A stretch of DNA of 64,000 nt from Steroidobacteraceae bacterium (GCA_017853555.1 JAFMJH010000004.1:62001-126000), one strand, 5' to 3'. Counted from the stretch's first letter, positions 9,178 through 18,829 are shown. The notes: a model not told the origin generated them from the sequence alone. Numbers and translations are program-made.

Positions 9178-9231
9178 GCCGAAAGTGTCGCGTAGGCGCA
9201 CGGGCTGCGCAAGACACCGTATCATTGGCGC

Positions 9232-10623
9232 ATGAGTCAGTTACAACGCGGCCTCGGCCTGTGGGCGGGTATCGCCGTAAACGTGGGAAACGTCATCGGC
9301 ACGGGTGTGTTTTTGAAAACCCGCGTGATGACCTGCAACGTCGAGGACCCGATGCTGGTCATGGCGGTTTGGGTGGCCGCAGGTTTGTTATCGCTCCTCG
9401 GCGCCCTGTGCTACGCCGAACTCTCCTCCGCCATGCCGTCCGCAGGCGGCGATTATGTTTTTCTGCAGCGTGCCTACGGCAAGCCCGCCAGCTTCCTCTA
9501 TGGCTGGACGGTGTTCGCGATCATGAAAACCGGCTCGCAGGCCGCGCTGGCCGTCGGTTTCGCGATTTTCGTGAATGCCGTGACGGGCGGCTCTTTGGAT
9601 GCGACCTGGGCAAGCATTCCCATCGGCACGGGAATTCCCGTCCGCGGGTTGACCGTTGTCGCGCTGACCGCCTTGTGGGGCGTGACGCTGCTCAATTGCG
9701 CATCGATCGGTGCGACCGGTGCATTCGCGACATTTTTGACCGCACTCAAGGTTGCGGCGCTGGTGGCGATCGGAGTCGCGGCATTCTGGTTCGGCAGCGG
9801 CGAGTTCATCCATTTCGCCGAGTCGGCCGTAGGGGGACGGTGCGAGGGCGTGCAAGCGAGCGCGATCGGCGGCCTCGGCGGGATCGGGGCGGCAATGCTC
9901 GGTGCGATGTGGGCCTACGACGGATGGAACAACGTCGCCCCGCTCTGCGGCGAAGTCAAAAACCCCCAACGCAACTTGCCCCGCATATTTCTTTGGAGCA
10001 CGCTGCTCGTCATTCTGCTCTACACGGGCATCAACGCCGCCTACTTCTACGTCCTTGCACCGTCGACGATCGCCGATGTATCGGCGACTTCTTCTGTTGC
10101 GACGGAAGTGGTCAGCCGTTTCGCCGGCCCCGTAGCCGTGACCCTGATGGCGGCGGTGCTCATGCTCTCGTCACTCGGCTCCCTGCACGCATCGATTCTC
10201 GCCAATTCGCGCGTGCCGTATGCAATGGCGGTCGACGGCATGTTCTTCAAGCCCTTGGCAAAGATTTCGACGAAGACGCACATACCCACGAATGCCGTGC
10301 TCGCCCAAGCGGCATGGGCGAGCGTACTCACCATCTCCGGCACCTACGATACGCTCACCGACTCGGTCGTATTCGCGTCGTGTTTGTTCTACGCGCTGAC
10401 GGCGGCCGCGGTGCTCATCTTGCGCAAACGCGAACCCGGTCTCGCCCGGCCGTTCAAAACCTGGGGCTACCCGCTCACGCCGATCGCGTTCGTGCTCGTT
10501 TCGATCGCGCTGCTGGCCAATGCGCTCATCGCCACGCCCGCGCAGGCGCTACTCGGCATCGGCATGATCTTGCTCGGCGTGCCGTTCTATTTCTACTGGC
10601 AACGCGCCGCTCAACGCCGGTAG
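9232..10623 (+). CDS. APC family amino acid permease
   Basis: A 463-residue, 12-helix amino acid/polyamine/organocation transporter. Helix 1 has the unwound substrate-binding motif GNVIGTGVF, and helix 2 ends in CYAELSSAMPSAGGDYVFL, both typical of the LAT/APC group. Helix 6 contains GAMWAYDGWNNV. It imports or exchanges amino acids across the inner membrane. Divergent from the M19 dipeptidase over 54 bases, it may take up the amino acids released by that enzyme (inference). Its end overlaps the convergent M20 gene by 13 bases. Confidence 0.9.
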   Translation: MSQLQRGLGLWAGIAVNVGNVIGTGVFLKTRVMTCNVEDPMLVMAVWVAAGLLSLLGALCYAELSSAMPSAGGDYVFLQRAYGKPASFLYGWTVFAIMKTGSQAALAVGFAIFVNAVTGGSLDATWASIPIGTGIPVRGLTVVALTALWGVTLLNCASIGATGAFATFLTALKVAALVAIGVAAFWFGSGEFIHFAESAVGGRCEGVQASAIGGLGGIGAAMLGAMWAYDGWNNVAPLCGEVKNPQRNLPRIFLWSTLLVILLYTGINAAYFYVLAPSTIADVSATSSVATEVVSRFAGPVAVTLMAAVLMLSSLGSLHASILANSRVPYAMAVDGMFFKPLAKISTKTHIPTNAVLAQAAWASVLTISGTYDTLTDSVVFASCLFYALTAAAVLILRKREPGLARPFKTWGYPLTPIAFVLVSIALLANALIATPAQALLGIGMILLGVPFYFYWQRAAQRR

Positions 10624-12023
10624 TCGAGCGGCGGCTTGCGTCCCCCGACCGCGCTCACGTATTTGAAGTCGGGGCCGCGTCGACGCTCGAACTCGGCTCG
10701 CGCCTTCGCGATCAACTCCGGCTGCGTGAACAAATCGACTGCGGTGAGCGCCAGTACGCGACTCGCATTTTCCATGCCCTTGAAGCCGATCGACATTCCG
10801 CCGGCCGCAACGGCCTGCCAGGAGTGCGCCGGCGTGCCCGGCACCCAAGTCGCCGCGCGAAATCCGATCGTGGGTACGGTCCAGCTGACATCGCCGACGT
10901 CGGTCGATCCCTGGCCCAGTCGGTTGCCGATCGGTTGGATTTCACGCTCGGAGCCGAGTGCGATATCCGTCTTGCCGAGCGTAGGCAGCAACTTTTCGGC
11001 GAACGCTTGTTCGGCGGCGTCGTACGTGATGCCCCCGACCTTCCGCAAATTGCCGTCGACGACGTTTGCCAGGACGTCATTCGGCAACAGACTGAACGCG
11101 CCATGGATCACCTCGTGTTCGACGCGAGTACCCGTGCCGAGAGCAGCGGCCTCCGAAGTTTTCACCAGCCGATCGAAGAGCTCAGCCATCACTTGCGGAT
11201 TGCGATGCCGAACGTAATAAAACACTTCCGCGAACTCGGGTACGACGTTCGGCGCATCGCCACCACGGGTGATGATGTAATGCATGCGCGCATCCTCGGG
11301 CATATGTTCGCGCATCAGGTTCGCCATGAAATTCATGGCCTCGACGGCATCGAGCGCCGAGCGACCGCGCTCGGGCGCGGCGGAGGCGTGTGCGGCCACT
11401 CCGTAGAAGCGGAACTTCGCACTTTTGTTGGCCAGCGTCGGCTCGTTGGTGACGGTATTGCGATCGCCGGCGTGCCAATGCAATGCCACATCGACATCGT
11501 CGAACAATCCGGCGCGCACCATGTAGGCCTTGCCGGCACCGCCCTCCTCGGCGGGAGTGCCATAAATGCGGATGGTGCCGCTGCGGCGATTGCTCGCGAG
11601 CCAATTCTTCAGCGCAATACCCGCCGACGTCGACGCCGTGCCAAAGAGATGGTGCCCGCATGCATGCCCGCTGATTCGGCCACGCAACGGTGATCGCTCG
11701 GGCACCGCCGCTTGCGACACGCCCGGCAACGCATCCATTTCGGCAAGTATGCCGATCACCGGCTTGCCGCTTCCGTACTCGGCGACGAAGGCCGTCGGCA
11801 TCTCGGCCACGCCGGTACGAATGGTGAAGCCTGCATCGCGCAGTTCTTTTTGCAAACGTGCACTGCTCTGCACTTCCTGATAGCCGACCTCGGCCCAATT
11901 CCACAATTCGAGCGCCATCGCGCGATCGGCCGCGCGGCGGGCCTCGACCGTGCGCAACACCGAGTCGTCGGCTGCGGCAACGGACATGCCGAACAGAGCA
12001 AGGGCGATAGCGAGATGTTTCAT
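10611..12023 (-). CDS. M20 family amidohydrolase (AbgB-like), exported
   Basis: 470 residues with a Sec signal (MKHLAIALALFGMSVAAADD). The M20/M40 metallo-amidohydrolase fold is evident from ILAEMDALPGVSQ, the SGHACGHHLFG metal-ligand segment near residues 115-125, and the EEGGAGKAYMV segment with catalytic Glu. YGVAAHASAAPERGRSALDAVEAM matches the dimerisation-domain His region (split here: YGVAAHASAAP, then GRSALDAVEAM). Relatives (AbgB, indole-acetyl-amino acid hydrolases) cleave N-acyl or aminobenzoyl-amino acids. The ATG at 12023 has a GGATTGAG stretch upstream. Substrate unknown; the neighbouring amino acid permease fits an amino acid product. Confidence 0.9.
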   Translation of the reverse strand: MKHLAIALALFGMSVAAADDSVLRTVEARRAADRAMALELWNWAEVGYQEVQSSARLQKELRDAGFTIRTGVAEMPTAFVAEYGSGKPVIGILAEMDALPGVSQAAVPERSPLRGRISGHACGHHLFGTASTSAGIALKNWLASNRRSGTIRIYGTPAEEGGAGKAYMVRAGLFDDVDVALHWHAGDRNTVTNEPTLANKSAKFRFYGVAAHASAAPERGRSALDAVEAMNFMANLMREHMPEDARMHYIITRGGDAPNVVPEFAEVFYYVRHRNPQVMAELFDRLVKTSEAAALGTGTRVEHEVIHGAFSLLPNDVLANVVDGNLRKVGGITYDAAEQAFAEKLLPTLGKTDIALGSEREIQPIGNRLGQGSTDVGDVSWTVPTIGFRAATWVPGTPAHSWQAVAAGGMSIGFKGMENASRVLALTAVDLFTQPELIAKARAEFERRRGPDFKYVSAVGGRKPPLDYRR

Positions 12024-12160
12024 GGTCGCTCAATCCTGAATTTCATTACGATGGGGTAACGATACCGGCAGACCAACTCACCATTCAACCGCAGCGGTTG
12101 ACGCCCAATTTCCTTATCAACCACACTTGCGTTGTCCTCGGCCGGTTTGCAGAGCCCCTC

Positions 12161-12622
12161 ATGCGAAATGCGTTCGTTTCATCGCTCTTTGCGGCGTTTT
12201 GCTTGCTCACAAGCGTTGCCGATGCAGCGCCCGGCATCGCGCTCGAGGGCGGCAGAGCGCGCGAAACGGCCCCCGGTCAAACCGTCGGCGCCGGCTATGT
12301 CACCATCATCAACGCAACGGCGACGCCCGATCGTCTGCTGCGCGTGGCATCCCCCGCAGCCGCCGAGGTTCAGATCCACGACACGAGCATGCAAAACGGC
12401 ATGATGCAAATGCGGCTGATCACAGCCGGTTTGTCGATTCCGGCCAACGCGCGCGTGGAACTCAAGCCGGGCAGCATGCATCTGATGCTCGTTCGTCTGG
12501 CGAAGCCGCTCGTGACGGGCAACTCCTTTCCGGTGACCTTCGAATTCGAGCGCAGCGGTCGCTTGGTCACGCAGTTCACGGTCGAGTCTACCGGCAGTGC
12601 GAGCGCCACGGAGCATCGCTGA
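12161..12622 (+). CDS. Copper chaperone PCu(A)C family protein
   Basis: A 153-residue periplasmic copper(I) chaperone. The Sec signal is MRNAFVSSLFAAFCLLTSVADA. The copper-site pattern H-M...M-x21-HxM is visible: His73 in QIHDTSM with the following Met residues, and M106-H107-x-M109 in GSMHLML. It feeds copper to the Cu-A site of cytochrome oxidase with SCO proteins. I chose ATG 12161 over the longer frame because it gives a clean signal peptide. It overlaps the SCO start by one base (TGATG). The oxidase genes themselves are not in the window. Confidence 0.9.
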   Translation: MRNAFVSSLFAAFCLLTSVADAAPGIALEGGRARETAPGQTVGAGYVTIINATATPDRLLRVASPAAAEVQIHDTSMQNGMMQMRLITAGLSIPANARVELKPGSMHLMLVRLAKPLVTGNSFPVTFEFERSGRLVTQFTVESTGSASATEHR

Positions 12623-13227
12623 TGTCGAAGCACTTTTCTTTGCGAGCAATCGCTTTGCCGCTGTTGGCTGCCGTCGCGCTGATGAGCGCGTGCAGCGCTC
12701 CCCCGCCCCCGTTCAATGCCACGGAAGTACCCGGTTTGAAGTACGGTTATGGTGTCGAACTCACCGACACCGACGACAAGCCGCGTCGTATCGAAGACTT
12801 CCGCGGCAACGTCACCGTCGTGTTCTTCGGTTTCACCCGTTGTCCGGACGTCTGTCCGACGACTCTGATGCGACTGCGTCAGATGCGAGCGTCACTCGGC
12901 GCCGCGGCAACCGACGTCAAGGTCGTGCTGATCAGCGTCGACCCGGAGCGCGACACTGCGGACGCTTTGCGCGCTTACGTCAAACACTTCGATCCATCGT
13001 TCATCGGGCTGCGCTCGGACACGAAGAATCTGGAAGGCATGCTGCGTGCCTTCCACTCCGTGGCGGTGCGCGTACCCGCCGCCGACGGTAGCGACTACAC
13101 GATCGATCATTCATCGAGCATCTTCGTCTACGATCGCAAAGCCGAACTGCGCCTGCTCGCCGAACCGAACATGGACATGACGCTGCTGGCGGCGGATCTG
13201 CGACGCCTCGTTGCAGAGGGCAAGTGA
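12622..13227 (+). CDS. SCO1/SenC family protein (Cu-A assembly thiol-disulfide factor), lipoprotein
   Basis: 201 residues with a lipoprotein signal (lipobox LMSAC near residues 26-30). The thioredoxin-like SCO domain has the copper/redox motif CPDVCP at residues 74-79 and the copper-ligand His at about 163 (TIDHSSS). Together with the overlapping PCu(A)C gene it should load copper into cytochrome c oxidase at the outer face of the inner membrane. The stop overlaps the GTG start of the following MFS gene (GTGA), so three genes form one transcription unit. Confidence 0.93.
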   Translation: MSKHFSLRAIALPLLAAVALMSACSAPPPPFNATEVPGLKYGYGVELTDTDDKPRRIEDFRGNVTVVFFGFTRCPDVCPTTLMRLRQMRASLGAAATDVKVVLISVDPERDTADALRAYVKHFDPSFIGLRSDTKNLEGMLRAFHSVAVRVPAADGSDYTIDHSSSIFVYDRKAELRLLAEPNMDMTLLAADLRRLVAEGK

Positions 13228-14543
13228 CGAGCGATCCACGTCCGGTCGACGTCACGCCCCTCAAAGGCTGGTTTGCCGTTGGCGTCCTGTTGTCGGCCTA
13301 TGCCGTGTCGTTTCTGGATCGACAACTGCTCACGCTGCTCGTACAACCGATCGAAGCGACCCTCGGCATCACCGACGCCCAAATGGGCTTGTTGCAAGGA
13401 CCCGCCTTTGCGGCGTTTTACGCGACCATGGGTCTGCCGCTCGGCTGGCTGGCGGACCGTACGCATCGCGTTCGACTCATCGCCGCCGCGATTCTTTTTT
13501 GGTCGGCGATGACCGCGGCGTCGGGGCTCGCAAGCCAATACCACCATTTGCTGCTCGCCCGATTCGGCGTCGGCTTCGGGGAAGCGGCGTTGGTGCCTGC
13601 AGCCGTGTCGTTGCTGGCCGACTTGTTCTCTAGCGAGCGTCGCGCCTTGCCGGTGAGCGTGTTCACCTGCGGCCTCGCCGTCGGCTCGGGTCTCGCGCTG
13701 ACCTTGGGTGGTGCGCTGATCGGCTTCGCGACATCGGGTGCGACCGACTTGCCGCTGATCGGATATTTTTTGAACGGGCGCGAGCCCTGGCAAATCGTCT
13801 TCATCCTCGCAGGATTCGCGGGCTTGCCGGTCGCCGCGCTCGTCACACTGTTGCCCGAACCGCGAACGCTGCAAGCCGTCGATTTCGCGAACCACGCCAG
13901 CGCCACTCTGCGCGATACGCTGCGCCACCTCGGCGAACGACGTACGTTCTTCATCCCCATGCTCACGGCGATGGGCGGTCTGTTCGTCGTCACGACGTCG
14001 TTGTCCGCGTGGTTTCCGTCGGTGTTCATTCGCGATCACGGTTGGAGCGGCCCGGCGACCGGTTATGCGCTGGGCTCCGTATTGATGGTCTCGGCGCTGC
14101 TCGGCAATTTGGTCGGCGGCAGTGCATCTACCTGGCTGGCGCTGCGCGGCCACAAAGATGCCGTGCTGCGCACGATGCTCGTCGGGGCTGCCGTGATGGT
14201 GCCGTGCGCGGCGCTCGCGACGACTGCAGCCACGCCCCAATACGCCTTGGGCTTCGCGGCGCCGCTCTATCTTGCTATGTCGATCACCTTCGGCATCGCC
14301 CCTTTGGCGTTCGTCGAGATCACGCCGCCCCGCATGCGCGGACAAGTCGTATCGATCTATCTCTTGCTCAGCAACTTGCTGGGTCTCAGCATCGGTCCAC
14401 CGCTGGTCGGAGTGCTGACTACCTCGGGCATCGACGTCTTCGCGACCGTCGGCGTGGCGCTCGCCGCCGTCTGCCTCGTCACCGGGCTGCCCTCGCTTCT
14501 CGCCCTGCATCGCGCTCGCGGACACTACGCGCCGCAATCGTAA
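13224..14543 (+). CDS. MFS transporter
   Basis: A 439-residue, 12-helix major facilitator. The loop after helix 2 reads GLPLGWLADRTHRVRLI, an MFS A-motif variant, and helix 1 has AYAVSFLDRQLLTLLV as in Spinster-like/sugar-acid MFS carriers. The start is GTG 13224 overlapping the SCO stop. Substrate unknown. Proximity to copper-assembly genes might suggest a CcoA-like copper importer, but I see no Met/His-rich motif that would support that, so the link may be only transcriptional. Confidence 0.87.
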   Translation: MTSDPRPVDVTPLKGWFAVGVLLSAYAVSFLDRQLLTLLVQPIEATLGITDAQMGLLQGPAFAAFYATMGLPLGWLADRTHRVRLIAAAILFWSAMTAASGLASQYHHLLLARFGVGFGEAALVPAAVSLLADLFSSERRALPVSVFTCGLAVGSGLALTLGGALIGFATSGATDLPLIGYFLNGREPWQIVFILAGFAGLPVAALVTLLPEPRTLQAVDFANHASATLRDTLRHLGERRTFFIPMLTAMGGLFVVTTSLSAWFPSVFIRDHGWSGPATGYALGSVLMVSALLGNLVGGSASTWLALRGHKDAVLRTMLVGAAVMVPCAALATTAATPQYALGFAAPLYLAMSITFGIAPLAFVEITPPRMRGQVVSIYLLLSNLLGLSIGPPLVGVLTTSGIDVFATVGVALAAVCLVTGLPSLLALHRARGHYAPQS

Positions 14544-14640
14544 AAGCCGTCCGCGGCCGTGTAGGATACGCATCGCCTGAACACGAACTGCGCAGTCGAC
14601 GTCGATCGCGCAGATCCAACGCATCGACTCGGGGGTTCGC

Positions 14641-15495
14641 ATGATTCTGCTCACAGGTATCACCGGCAACATCGGCAGCGCGACGGCCAAAGCCTTGCTC
14701 GCCAGGGGCGTACGCTTTCGTGCACTCGTCCGCGATCTCGCCAAAGCCGCGGCCTGGGCCGATCAAGGCGTCGAACTCGTACAGGGAGATCTTGAAAACG
14801 CCGAGTCGGTCAAGCGCGCACTCGCCGGCGTGGATCGCGCCTTGCTGGTGTTGCCGAATGGGCAAACCCAGGAAGCGCTCGAACTCGCGTTCGTTCGTTC
14901 AGCCAAAGAAATCGGCTTGCCGTGGATCATAAAACTGTCGTCACCGGAGGCGGTGCGCGGCACGACGAGTCCGATACCGCTCGCTCACATCGCCGCCGAG
15001 GACGCGATCATGGCATCGGGCATGCATTGGACTTTCGTTCGTCCCAGCTTCTACATGCAGAACTTCCGCAGTTCGCTCAAGTCAGCGCGCGCGACCGGCA
15101 AGCTGTCGATGCCCATGGGCAAAGGTACCGTCGCGCTCACCGACAACAACGATGCCGGTGAATTCATCGCGTACATCCTCACCGACGCCGACAGCGCCCG
15201 CCACGACCGACAGTGCTACGACATCACGGGCCCCGACCCGGTCATGAACTTCCACGATATTGCCGAGGTCATCGGCCAGGTGATCGGTCAAAAAGTCGCT
15301 TACGACGATTGCGATCCCGCCGCCTTTCAGGAGGCGATACGTCCGTTCCACCGCAACCAATGGCACTCCGATGCCGTAGCGCGATTGTTCGCCGAAATCG
15401 CCAATGGCAAGACGCCCGGACACAAAACCGACACCTTTGAAAAAATCATGGGCCGCCCGGGACGCTCGCTGCGCAAGTATTTGGAGTCTCTGTGA
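14641..15495 (+). CDS. NmrA-like NAD(P)-binding protein (atypical SDR)
   Basis: 284 residues of an extended/atypical SDR fold. The N-terminal glycine motif is GITGNIGSA at residues 5-13; RALVRDLAKA and VELVQGDLEN follow as in NmrA/QOR2/azoreductase-type proteins, and the PSFYMQNF segment near residue 138 is characteristic of the group. Members act as NAD(P)H quinone reductases, nitrogen-regulator-type redox sensors or small-molecule reductases. A GGGGG stretch precedes the ATG. Its stop overlaps the GTG start of the Old Yellow Enzyme gene (GTGA), so the two are cotranscribed and may act on the same electrophilic substrates. Confidence 0.87.
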   Translation: MILLTGITGNIGSATAKALLARGVRFRALVRDLAKAAAWADQGVELVQGDLENAESVKRALAGVDRALLVLPNGQTQEALELAFVRSAKEIGLPWIIKLSSPEAVRGTTSPIPLAHIAAEDAIMASGMHWTFVRPSFYMQNFRSSLKSARATGKLSMPMGKGTVALTDNNDAGEFIAYILTDADSARHDRQCYDITGPDPVMNFHDIAEVIGQVIGQKVAYDDCDPAAFQEAIRPFHRNQWHSDAVARLFAEIANGKTPGHKTDTFEKIMGRPGRSLRKYLESL

Positions 15496-16595
15496 TCGAT
15501 CAAGCACTGCTTCGTCCCGTCTCGTACGGTGTCATCGAAGCGAAAAATCGTATGGTCATGGCGCCACTTACGCGTATGCGCGCCATCACCGGTGACGTGC
15601 CTAATCCGCTCGCGGTCGAGTATTACGCCCAGCGCGCATCGGCGGGACTGATCGTCTCCGAGGGCACACAAATCAGCCCGCTTGGCAAAGGATACCCGGC
15701 CACGCCGGGCATCCACTCGGATTCCCAAACGGAAGGCTGGGGCCGGATCGTCGACGCCGTACATGCGCGAGGCGGGAAAATCGTCGCCCAGTTGTGGCAC
15801 GTCGGTCGCATATCGCACTCGTCGCTTCATCCTGTCGATGGCCTGCCAATCGCACCGTCGGCTATCGCGCCTGACGGCGAAGCGATGACGGCCGATTGGC
15901 AACAAGTGCCATTCGAGACACCGCGCGAGATGAACGATGCCGATATCGCCGAATTGTTGCAGCAGTTTCGACGTGCCGCGGAAAATGCCAAACGCGCCGG
16001 TTTCGATGGCATCGAAATTCACGGCGCAAACGGTTACCTGCTTGATCAGTTCCTTCAAGACGGAACGAATCATCGCCAAGATCGGTACGGAGGATCTTTC
16101 GAGAATCGTTATCGACTCTTGAGCGAGGTGATCGACATTACCGCTACAGTGTTTTCCTCGAATCGAATCGGCGTACGACTCTCGCCCTACGGAACCTTCA
16201 ACTCGATCGGCGACAGTCGCCCCATCGAGCTGTTCAAGTTCGTCATCGGCCAACTCTCCCAGAGAAATTTGGCGTATTTGCATTTGATAGAACCGCGCGC
16301 GACGGGCGCAGGCGGCGGTGCACCTAACGATCCGACTGCGCCTTGCACCTCGGAATTGTTTCGCAGCGCGTACGCCGGCGCACTGATCAGTGCAGGCGGA
16401 TACGGTCGAGAAGATGGCAATGCAGCGATCGAATCCGGTCGTGCCGACGGGATCGCATACGGACGTTTATTCATCGCGAATCCCGACTTGCCCGCGCGAT
16501 TCGCCCGCAATGCTGCTCTCAACGCGTACGATCGCTCGACGTTCTATGGCGGCGATGAGAAGGGCTACGTCGACTACCCGGCTCTCGCCGACTGA
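15492..16595 (+). CDS. Old Yellow Enzyme family NADH:flavin oxidoreductase (NemA-like ene-reductase)
   Basis: 367 residues, the usual OYE length. The FMN-binding TIM barrel begins NRMVMAPLTRMRA. QLWHVGRISH, the substrate-binding HGANGYLLDQFL near residues 177-188 and the RYGGSFENRYR segment follow; GGYGREDGNAAIESGRADGI is the phosphate-binding end region (here GGY...G.ADGIAYGR). It reduces activated C=C or nitro groups with NAD(P)H. The start is GTG 15492, coupled to the NmrA-like gene. The gene is convergent with the first TonB receptor, 13 bases away. Confidence 0.93.
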   Translation: MIDQALLRPVSYGVIEAKNRMVMAPLTRMRAITGDVPNPLAVEYYAQRASAGLIVSEGTQISPLGKGYPATPGIHSDSQTEGWGRIVDAVHARGGKIVAQLWHVGRISHSSLHPVDGLPIAPSAIAPDGEAMTADWQQVPFETPREMNDADIAELLQQFRRAAENAKRAGFDGIEIHGANGYLLDQFLQDGTNHRQDRYGGSFENRYRLLSEVIDITATVFSSNRIGVRLSPYGTFNSIGDSRPIELFKFVIGQLSQRNLAYLHLIEPRATGAGGGAPNDPTAPCTSELFRSAYAGALISAGGYGREDGNAAIESGRADGIAYGRLFIANPDLPARFARNAALNAYDRSTFYGGDEKGYVDYPALAD

Positions 16596-16608
16596 ATCGC
16601 GCCGATAG

Positions 16609-18687
16609 TCAAAAAATCTTTCGAACGCGGAGCATGTAAATGCGGCTCAGGCGCGCCTCGCGGTGTTCCTGAAGCGTTGGAACGCCGACCGCACGCGAGC
16701 CGGCAAACACGGTTCGCTCGCGGGCCCGCAGGCGATCGGAAAAGTTTTCGCACTGCAGACGCAACAGCAAATCCGTTCGGGGGGTCCAGTCCCAGTACGC
16801 TTTCCACAACGGGGCTTCGTACGTCGTACGGATTTCGTTGATACGGTAGGCGGTCTCGCGATAGCCGAAGCCGCCTTCAAGGCCCGCCGCAGACCGCCAT
16901 CGCGGCAAGCTTTTCGTAAGAAACAACTCACCCTCGAACGGCCGCTCAAGCGAAATTCGACGTCGAGCGCCAGTCACCGGATCATCGACTTGGGAATTGC
17001 GCCAAGTTCCATTCACACGCAGTTGTGCGCCAGTGACACCAATCGATTCGAGCGGCAGCGTGACGCCGAGCTTCGCTTCAGTACGCGTACCCGACCCGAT
17101 ATTGCCTGGCGCATCGAAAACTCCCGATACCGGCACCAAGTCCACGATTTTTTCGACGCGGGCACGCGATATGCTCGCCGTGATCGCACCACCCTTTCCG
17201 AAGCGACGCTCGAGGCCGATCTCGGCGAGCCATGCCCGCTCGGGCTCCAGATTGGCGTTACCGGCATTCACGGTTCCGAGGTCGAGTTCGGATGAAGCTG
17301 CAAAATCATTGAAGTTCAGTTGACCGACCGTACGCTCGAGGCGAAGCCGCGCTTGCATGCCCGCCGAACTCCATGACAACAGGAGGCGCGGCTTGGGAAA
17401 AGTCAGCGTCTTTTCCTTTTGGATGGCACCCGATTGTTTGATCGTCGAGGTTTCGAGACGCAATCCACTCTCGACGGAGTAGGCAGTACTCCACCGCCAG
17501 GTCGCCGTCGCGAACCCCTCGGCCCGACGCTCTTCGACGCGAACGTTGGCGGATGGCAAATTGACCACCAGACCGTTCGTGGTCAGCGTGGACCGAGCGT
17601 CCAACGAATTGAATGCCGCTTCGGCGCCGCCTTCGAGTGTCAACCCGTTGCGGATCTCCCAGCGCAGAACCGCTCGTGCGATCGATTCGTTGGTCGTGAA
17701 GTCACCACTCGCCAGTTGTGTACCGGTGGAGGTTGCCGAATTAGATTTTTGATCCTGCGACTTGTTACGCGCCAGGCCCAATAGCTTCAGACTCAGAGCT
17801 GGCGTCACTTGGCGTACGTGTTCCGCACCGAATTCACCCGTCATATCGCGCTGATTGATCGCGACGCGCTCGGTTGCGGAGGACCCCGTCGACAACCGCA
17901 GCGCAATGTCATCGGCGCGATCCGTATCTTTGCGCTCACCGGCGACATTCAGTCGAAGCAACCCATACGAGCCGCGGTGCTCGGCGGCGCCGTTCAATTG
18001 CAGAATGTCGTTCACGGCACGCGTGCGCAAAGACCCCACGTCGAAGCCGGCCGGACGCCCGCGAACAATCTCGCCCGAACCGCTGTCGGTGGTCAAATCG
18101 GTACGCAACATCCCCTGACCCTCTACAGCGAGATCAGAGCCGCGCCATGAAGTTTCCCCGCGCACTACTTTGCCGACGAACCCGTTACCGTAGAACTTGC
18201 CCACCGCCTGTGCCGACTTGCTTGCGGTCGAGTTCTGCTTGCGCACGATGTTTGCCAGCATCGTCTGCCCGAGCATCTCGACGCCTGGAGTACCGCTACG
18301 AATAATCTCGATCCTTTCAACGGAGCTGGCTGGAATCCGCTGCAATTGTTGTTCGAGTGGCACCGACTTCGTGGCGGGCCTCGCGCCGTCGATCAAAACG
18401 TTACCCGATGATCCCGCGTAGCCGCGCACGTCTTCGCCTCCCTGGATTGCGAAGCCAGGCGTACGATCGATCATGTCGCGCGCGCTGCCAGGCCTGAACT
18501 CCTCGTAAAAGGACGCAGGATAGGCAACCACGCCGGCCGGCCCGGCTGCATTTTCAGGACTGTCGTCGGCGAATGCCGGTGATGCCAGCGCAAGTAAAAT
18601 CACGCCAACGATCGTACGCGCCGCACCAGCGGTGGCGGCCTGTTGCGACTTGCGATAGTGCACGCGGCTACTTTGGACAACGGACAT
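16609..18687 (-). CDS. TonB-dependent outer-membrane receptor (692 residues)
   Basis: An outer-membrane active transporter with a signal peptide ending near AFADDSP, a plug domain (DMIDRTPGFAIQGG, VLIDGARP, VERIEIIRSGTPG), and a long beta-barrel ending in aromatic YMLRVRKIF, which is a proper C-terminal signature. There is no TonB-box-like DEIVVTG motif, unlike the other two receptors. The gene is read divergently from the LacI regulator and a perfect palindrome sits in the promoter region, so its expression is probably controlled by that repressor and induced by its ligand. The substrate is probably a sugar or oligosaccharide linked to the downstream locus. Confidence 0.88.
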   Translation of the reverse strand: MSVVQSSRVHYRKSQQAATAGAARTIVGVILLALASPAFADDSPENAAGPAGVVAYPASFYEEFRPGSARDMIDRTPGFAIQGGEDVRGYAGSSGNVLIDGARPATKSVPLEQQLQRIPASSVERIEIIRSGTPGVEMLGQTMLANIVRKQNSTASKSAQAVGKFYGNGFVGKVVRGETSWRGSDLAVEGQGMLRTDLTTDSGSGEIVRGRPAGFDVGSLRTRAVNDILQLNGAAEHRGSYGLLRLNVAGERKDTDRADDIALRLSTGSSATERVAINQRDMTGEFGAEHVRQVTPALSLKLLGLARNKSQDQKSNSATSTGTQLASGDFTTNESIARAVLRWEIRNGLTLEGGAEAAFNSLDARSTLTTNGLVVNLPSANVRVEERRAEGFATATWRWSTAYSVESGLRLETSTIKQSGAIQKEKTLTFPKPRLLLSWSSAGMQARLRLERTVGQLNFNDFAASSELDLGTVNAGNANLEPERAWLAEIGLERRFGKGGAITASISRARVEKIVDLVPVSGVFDAPGNIGSGTRTEAKLGVTLPLESIGVTGAQLRVNGTWRNSQVDDPVTGARRRISLERPFEGELFLTKSLPRWRSAAGLEGGFGYRETAYRINEIRTTYEAPLWKAYWDWTPRTDLLLRLQCENFSDRLRARERTVFAGSRAVGVPTLQEHREARLSRIYMLRVRKIF

Positions 18688-18727
18688 GACAGAAACTCGA
18701 CAGGCGCGGAATCAAGTGCGAGTTTAC

Positions 18728-18745
18728 TATGAAATCCATTTCATA
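18728..18745. promoter_or_regulatory. Operator-like palindrome (site A) between TonB receptor and LacI genes
   Basis: TATGAAAT-CC-ATTTCATA is a perfect inverted repeat with 8-base arms. It lies 41 bases upstream of the receptor start and 85 bases upstream of the regulator start. The TGAAAT...ATTTCA arms recur at other promoters of the locus (see the sites near 26863, 27076, 31207, 36987 and 41556), so it is a good candidate for the LacI-family binding site. Confidence 0.6.
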
Positions 18746-18829
18746 AATATGTTTGCCCGCTTCGGAATACGTCCCCCCGCCGCCGGAGTTGGTTAAACTC
18801 GCCGCCTGATCGTGCACCCGCAGTAATCG

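Noticed and set aside
9132-11693. An open frame of more than 800 codons on the plus strand
   Set aside because: It spans the APC permease in another frame and the M20 gene antisense; composition is Arg-rich, typical of shadow frames in GC-rich DNA.
13224-14543. CcoA-like copper importer next to PCu(A)C/SCO
   Set aside because: No Met/His-rich copper motif seen in the MFS sequence.
13128-14744. Open frame of more than 500 codons on the minus strand
   Set aside because: Antisense to the MFS gene at 13224-14543; highly charged with no family motif.
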